A stretch of 6,150 nucleotides of DNA from Desulfobacteraceae bacterium (GTDB lineage Bacteria > Desulfobacterota > Desulfobacteria > Desulfobacterales > Desulfobacteraceae), in assembly GCA_015486915.1 (NCBI GenBank), contig WFQS01000051.1, positions 1-6,150 of the forward strand, in the 5' to 3' direction. Shown here in pieces: positions 5,328-6,150 of this stretch. Under the pieces are notes generated by a model, which did no database searches, was not told the origin of the DNA, and saw only the letters and a list, made by a program, of their open reading frames with translations. Every line of letters starts with the position of its first letter. The stretch's first letter is position 1. The translations under genes and the position numbers were made by a program.

Positions 5328-5335
5328 ACTCCTTT
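5328..5335 (-). promoter_or_regulatory. Ribosome binding site deciding the amidohydrolase start
   Basis: AAAGGAGT on the minus strand, with GGAG ending 5 nt before ATG 5323, selects this start over the in-frame ATG at 5377. The shorter form begins MIIDFHTH, the normal N-terminus of the family. Confidence 0.85.
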
Positions 5336-5424
5336 AATTTTATAATAGAAATTTAAAAAATCATTTGGTGTCTTCATCCGACCACCGTTTTTTTATATTA
5401 AAATATCATAATCACTTACATGAA

Positions 5425-5598
5425 CTAAGGATCGAAAATTTGATAAGTTGAACGAGATTGCTTGTTGCTTGTCTTCCGGCCCATCTACTTCGTTGCATCA
5501 AAGGCCGAATACGTTGAGTATGCAACCTTTAATGCGCCTTGTACATGGGCCGGAATTCTGCGCTATTTCTGTTCAACTTATTTCATCTCCGATCCTAA
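5425..5598. repeat. MITE-like long palindromic repeat, copy 2 (complete)
   Basis: This is a full copy of the repeat at 1-149, in the same orientation. Both ends are visible: CTAAGGATCG (5425-5434) on the left and CGATCCTAAG (5590-5599) on the right form a 10-bp terminal inverted repeat with one mismatch. Inside lie ATAAGTTGAAC (5443-5453) / GTTCAACTTAT (5571-5581) and the 11-bp stem at 5474-5484 / 5545-5555. Relative to copy 1 the left arm has one substitution (CGAGATT for CGAAATT) and a 7-bp tandem duplication (TTGCTTG twice). The remaining 130 bp are identical. It lies about 100 bp upstream of the amidohydrolase start and carries no transposase. No unequivocal target duplication is seen. 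Confidence 0.85.
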
Positions 5599-5697
5599 GG
5601 TGTAGAATAATATATATTTCATTAAAATAAATTTTACAACAGCATCATAACTCTAAAAACAAAAAAATACTGCTCAAAGTGTCGACAGCGTAAGCCA
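5599..5697. other. AT-rich spacer with no recognised feature
   Basis: This links MITE copy 2 to repeat element D. It contains A- and T-runs and no convincing ORF, promoter or RNA gene. Confidence 0.5.
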
Positions 5698-5902
5698 CGG
5701 CGGCATCATGCCATTTTTATTGTTTGTCAGCATCTTTGATTTTTTGAAGCAAAGTAGCGCAGTTCACCCCGGCCTCATGGCCGTTATATGAAACTCCTGC
5801 TAAGTTCCTTGAAGAATAAGAGTTGGCTTCGCGTCTTCGACCCAATATTTGTTGAGGGGCTGTCTTAGAGTCTCCAGATCTGCCTCATGGCAGTTATAAA
5901 AA
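5698..5902 (+). repeat. Two-hairpin repeat element D, three hairpins in array
   Basis: The modules are a variant GGCATCATGCC (5702-5712), then CGGCC/GGCCG (5770-5774 / 5779-5783) followed by GTTATAT, then CTGCC/GGCAG (5880-5884 / 5889-5893) followed by GTTATAAAAA. Centre spacings are about 70 and 110 nt. The first spacer aligns with the 3' half of element A (type I). The second aligns with element C (type II), sharing TCCTTGAAGAATAAGAGTT-like sequence and AATATTTGTTGAGGGGCTG, but has an extra stretch of about 20 nt (5825-5843). This is the only locus where both spacer types are in tandem. Confidence 0.75.
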
Positions 5903-6031
5903 TTCAATTGACAAGACATGCCACCTGCCATAGAATGCCCCGGTATAATTTTCACTTTGGCAGACCTGATACAGGTGTCTAAGTATTAAATCCACTTTCA
6001 GGCAAAAATAAAAACAGAGAAAAATAAGAAA

Positions 6032-6148
6032 CTATTGAAACCAACATTTTCCATTCCCAATATAAGGTTGTTCATCGCCTTTAAGGTCTTTTTTAATTCC
6101 AGGTTTTACTATCCGGTATTTACAATTCTTTTTCTTGATTTTGGCCTC
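6032..6148 (-). CDS. Possible C-terminal end of a gene entering from the right edge
   Basis: A minus-strand frame is open from the window edge through 38 codons to TAG at 6032. It reads KYRIVKPGIKKDLKGDEQPY near its middle and ends IGNGKCWFQ. Strongly basic then aromatic composition looks protein-like, but the length is within what chance allows in this AT-rich DNA and I recognise no family. The gap 5903-6031 shows no convincing terminator or other feature. Confidence 0.3.
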   Translation of the reverse strand, partial: EAKIKKKNCKYRIVKPGIKKDLKGDEQPYIGNGKCWFQ

Positions 6149-6150
6149 AG

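Noticed and set aside
5324..5377. 18-residue N-terminal extension of the amidohydrolase
   Set aside because: No ribosome site upstream of 5377, while AAAGGAG precedes ATG 5323 and the family normally begins at the HxH strand.
5962..5984. GACCTGATACAGGTGTC dyad as an insertion-sequence end
   Set aside because: Only a 5-bp stem with a bulge, no partner end and no transposase in the window.

Overview
The window is AT-rich DNA, probably from a marine or anaerobic sulfate-reducing Desulfobacterota of the Desulfobacteraceae type. That assignment is inferred from the ArsR/permease pair, the protein flavour and the repeat-rich intergenic DNA. No rRNA, tRNA, transposase or CRISPR array is visible. 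Four intact protein families account for about half of the sequence. Much of the remainder is dispersed, structured repeat DNA.

Left part (1-2950, nearly all minus strand): a 149-bp palindromic MITE-like repeat abuts and supplies the stop codon of a PF03773 (ArsP/DUF318-type) permease. Upstream of the permease are a two-hairpin repeat element (A), an ArsR-family regulator (arsR1), a second copy of the element forming the arsR1 leader (B), a clear sigma70-type promoter with an ArsR-like operator, and a third element copy (C). A frameshifted scrap of a sensor histidine kinase ATPase domain follows. Beyond it is a second ArsR paralogue (arsR2), roughly 60 percent identical to the first, with its own promoter and probably a TTG start. 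The likely logic is metalloid- or thiol-reactive-metal-responsive derepression of an efflux permease by a CxC-type ArsR sensor. The role of the second paralogue is not fixed by its neighbours.

Middle (2950-4460): a gene-poor stretch holds a short protein-like scrap, a weak promoter and a 30-codon ORF with an excellent ribosome binding site plus a hairpin. It leads into a divergent tRNA-dihydrouridine synthase-like flavoprotein on the plus strand.

Right part (4425-6150): a PF04909-type metal-dependent amidohydrolase on the minus strand converges with the dus-like gene and has a rho-independent terminator. A second MITE copy lies just upstream of it, in the same orientation as the first and identical to it over about 130 bp. 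After that comes a fourth locus of the two-hairpin element, with three hairpins in array (D). The end of an unrecognised minus-strand gene may run in from the right edge.

The most unusual content is the two-hairpin repeat family: a GCC-TCAT-GGC hairpin followed by GTTATAA, spaced about 70-112 nt. Its spacers are homologous between loci and contain a stem with what look like compensatory changes. One copy is built into the arsR1 5' leader and ends exactly at the Shine-Dalgarno sequence. I could not match this family to any named element.
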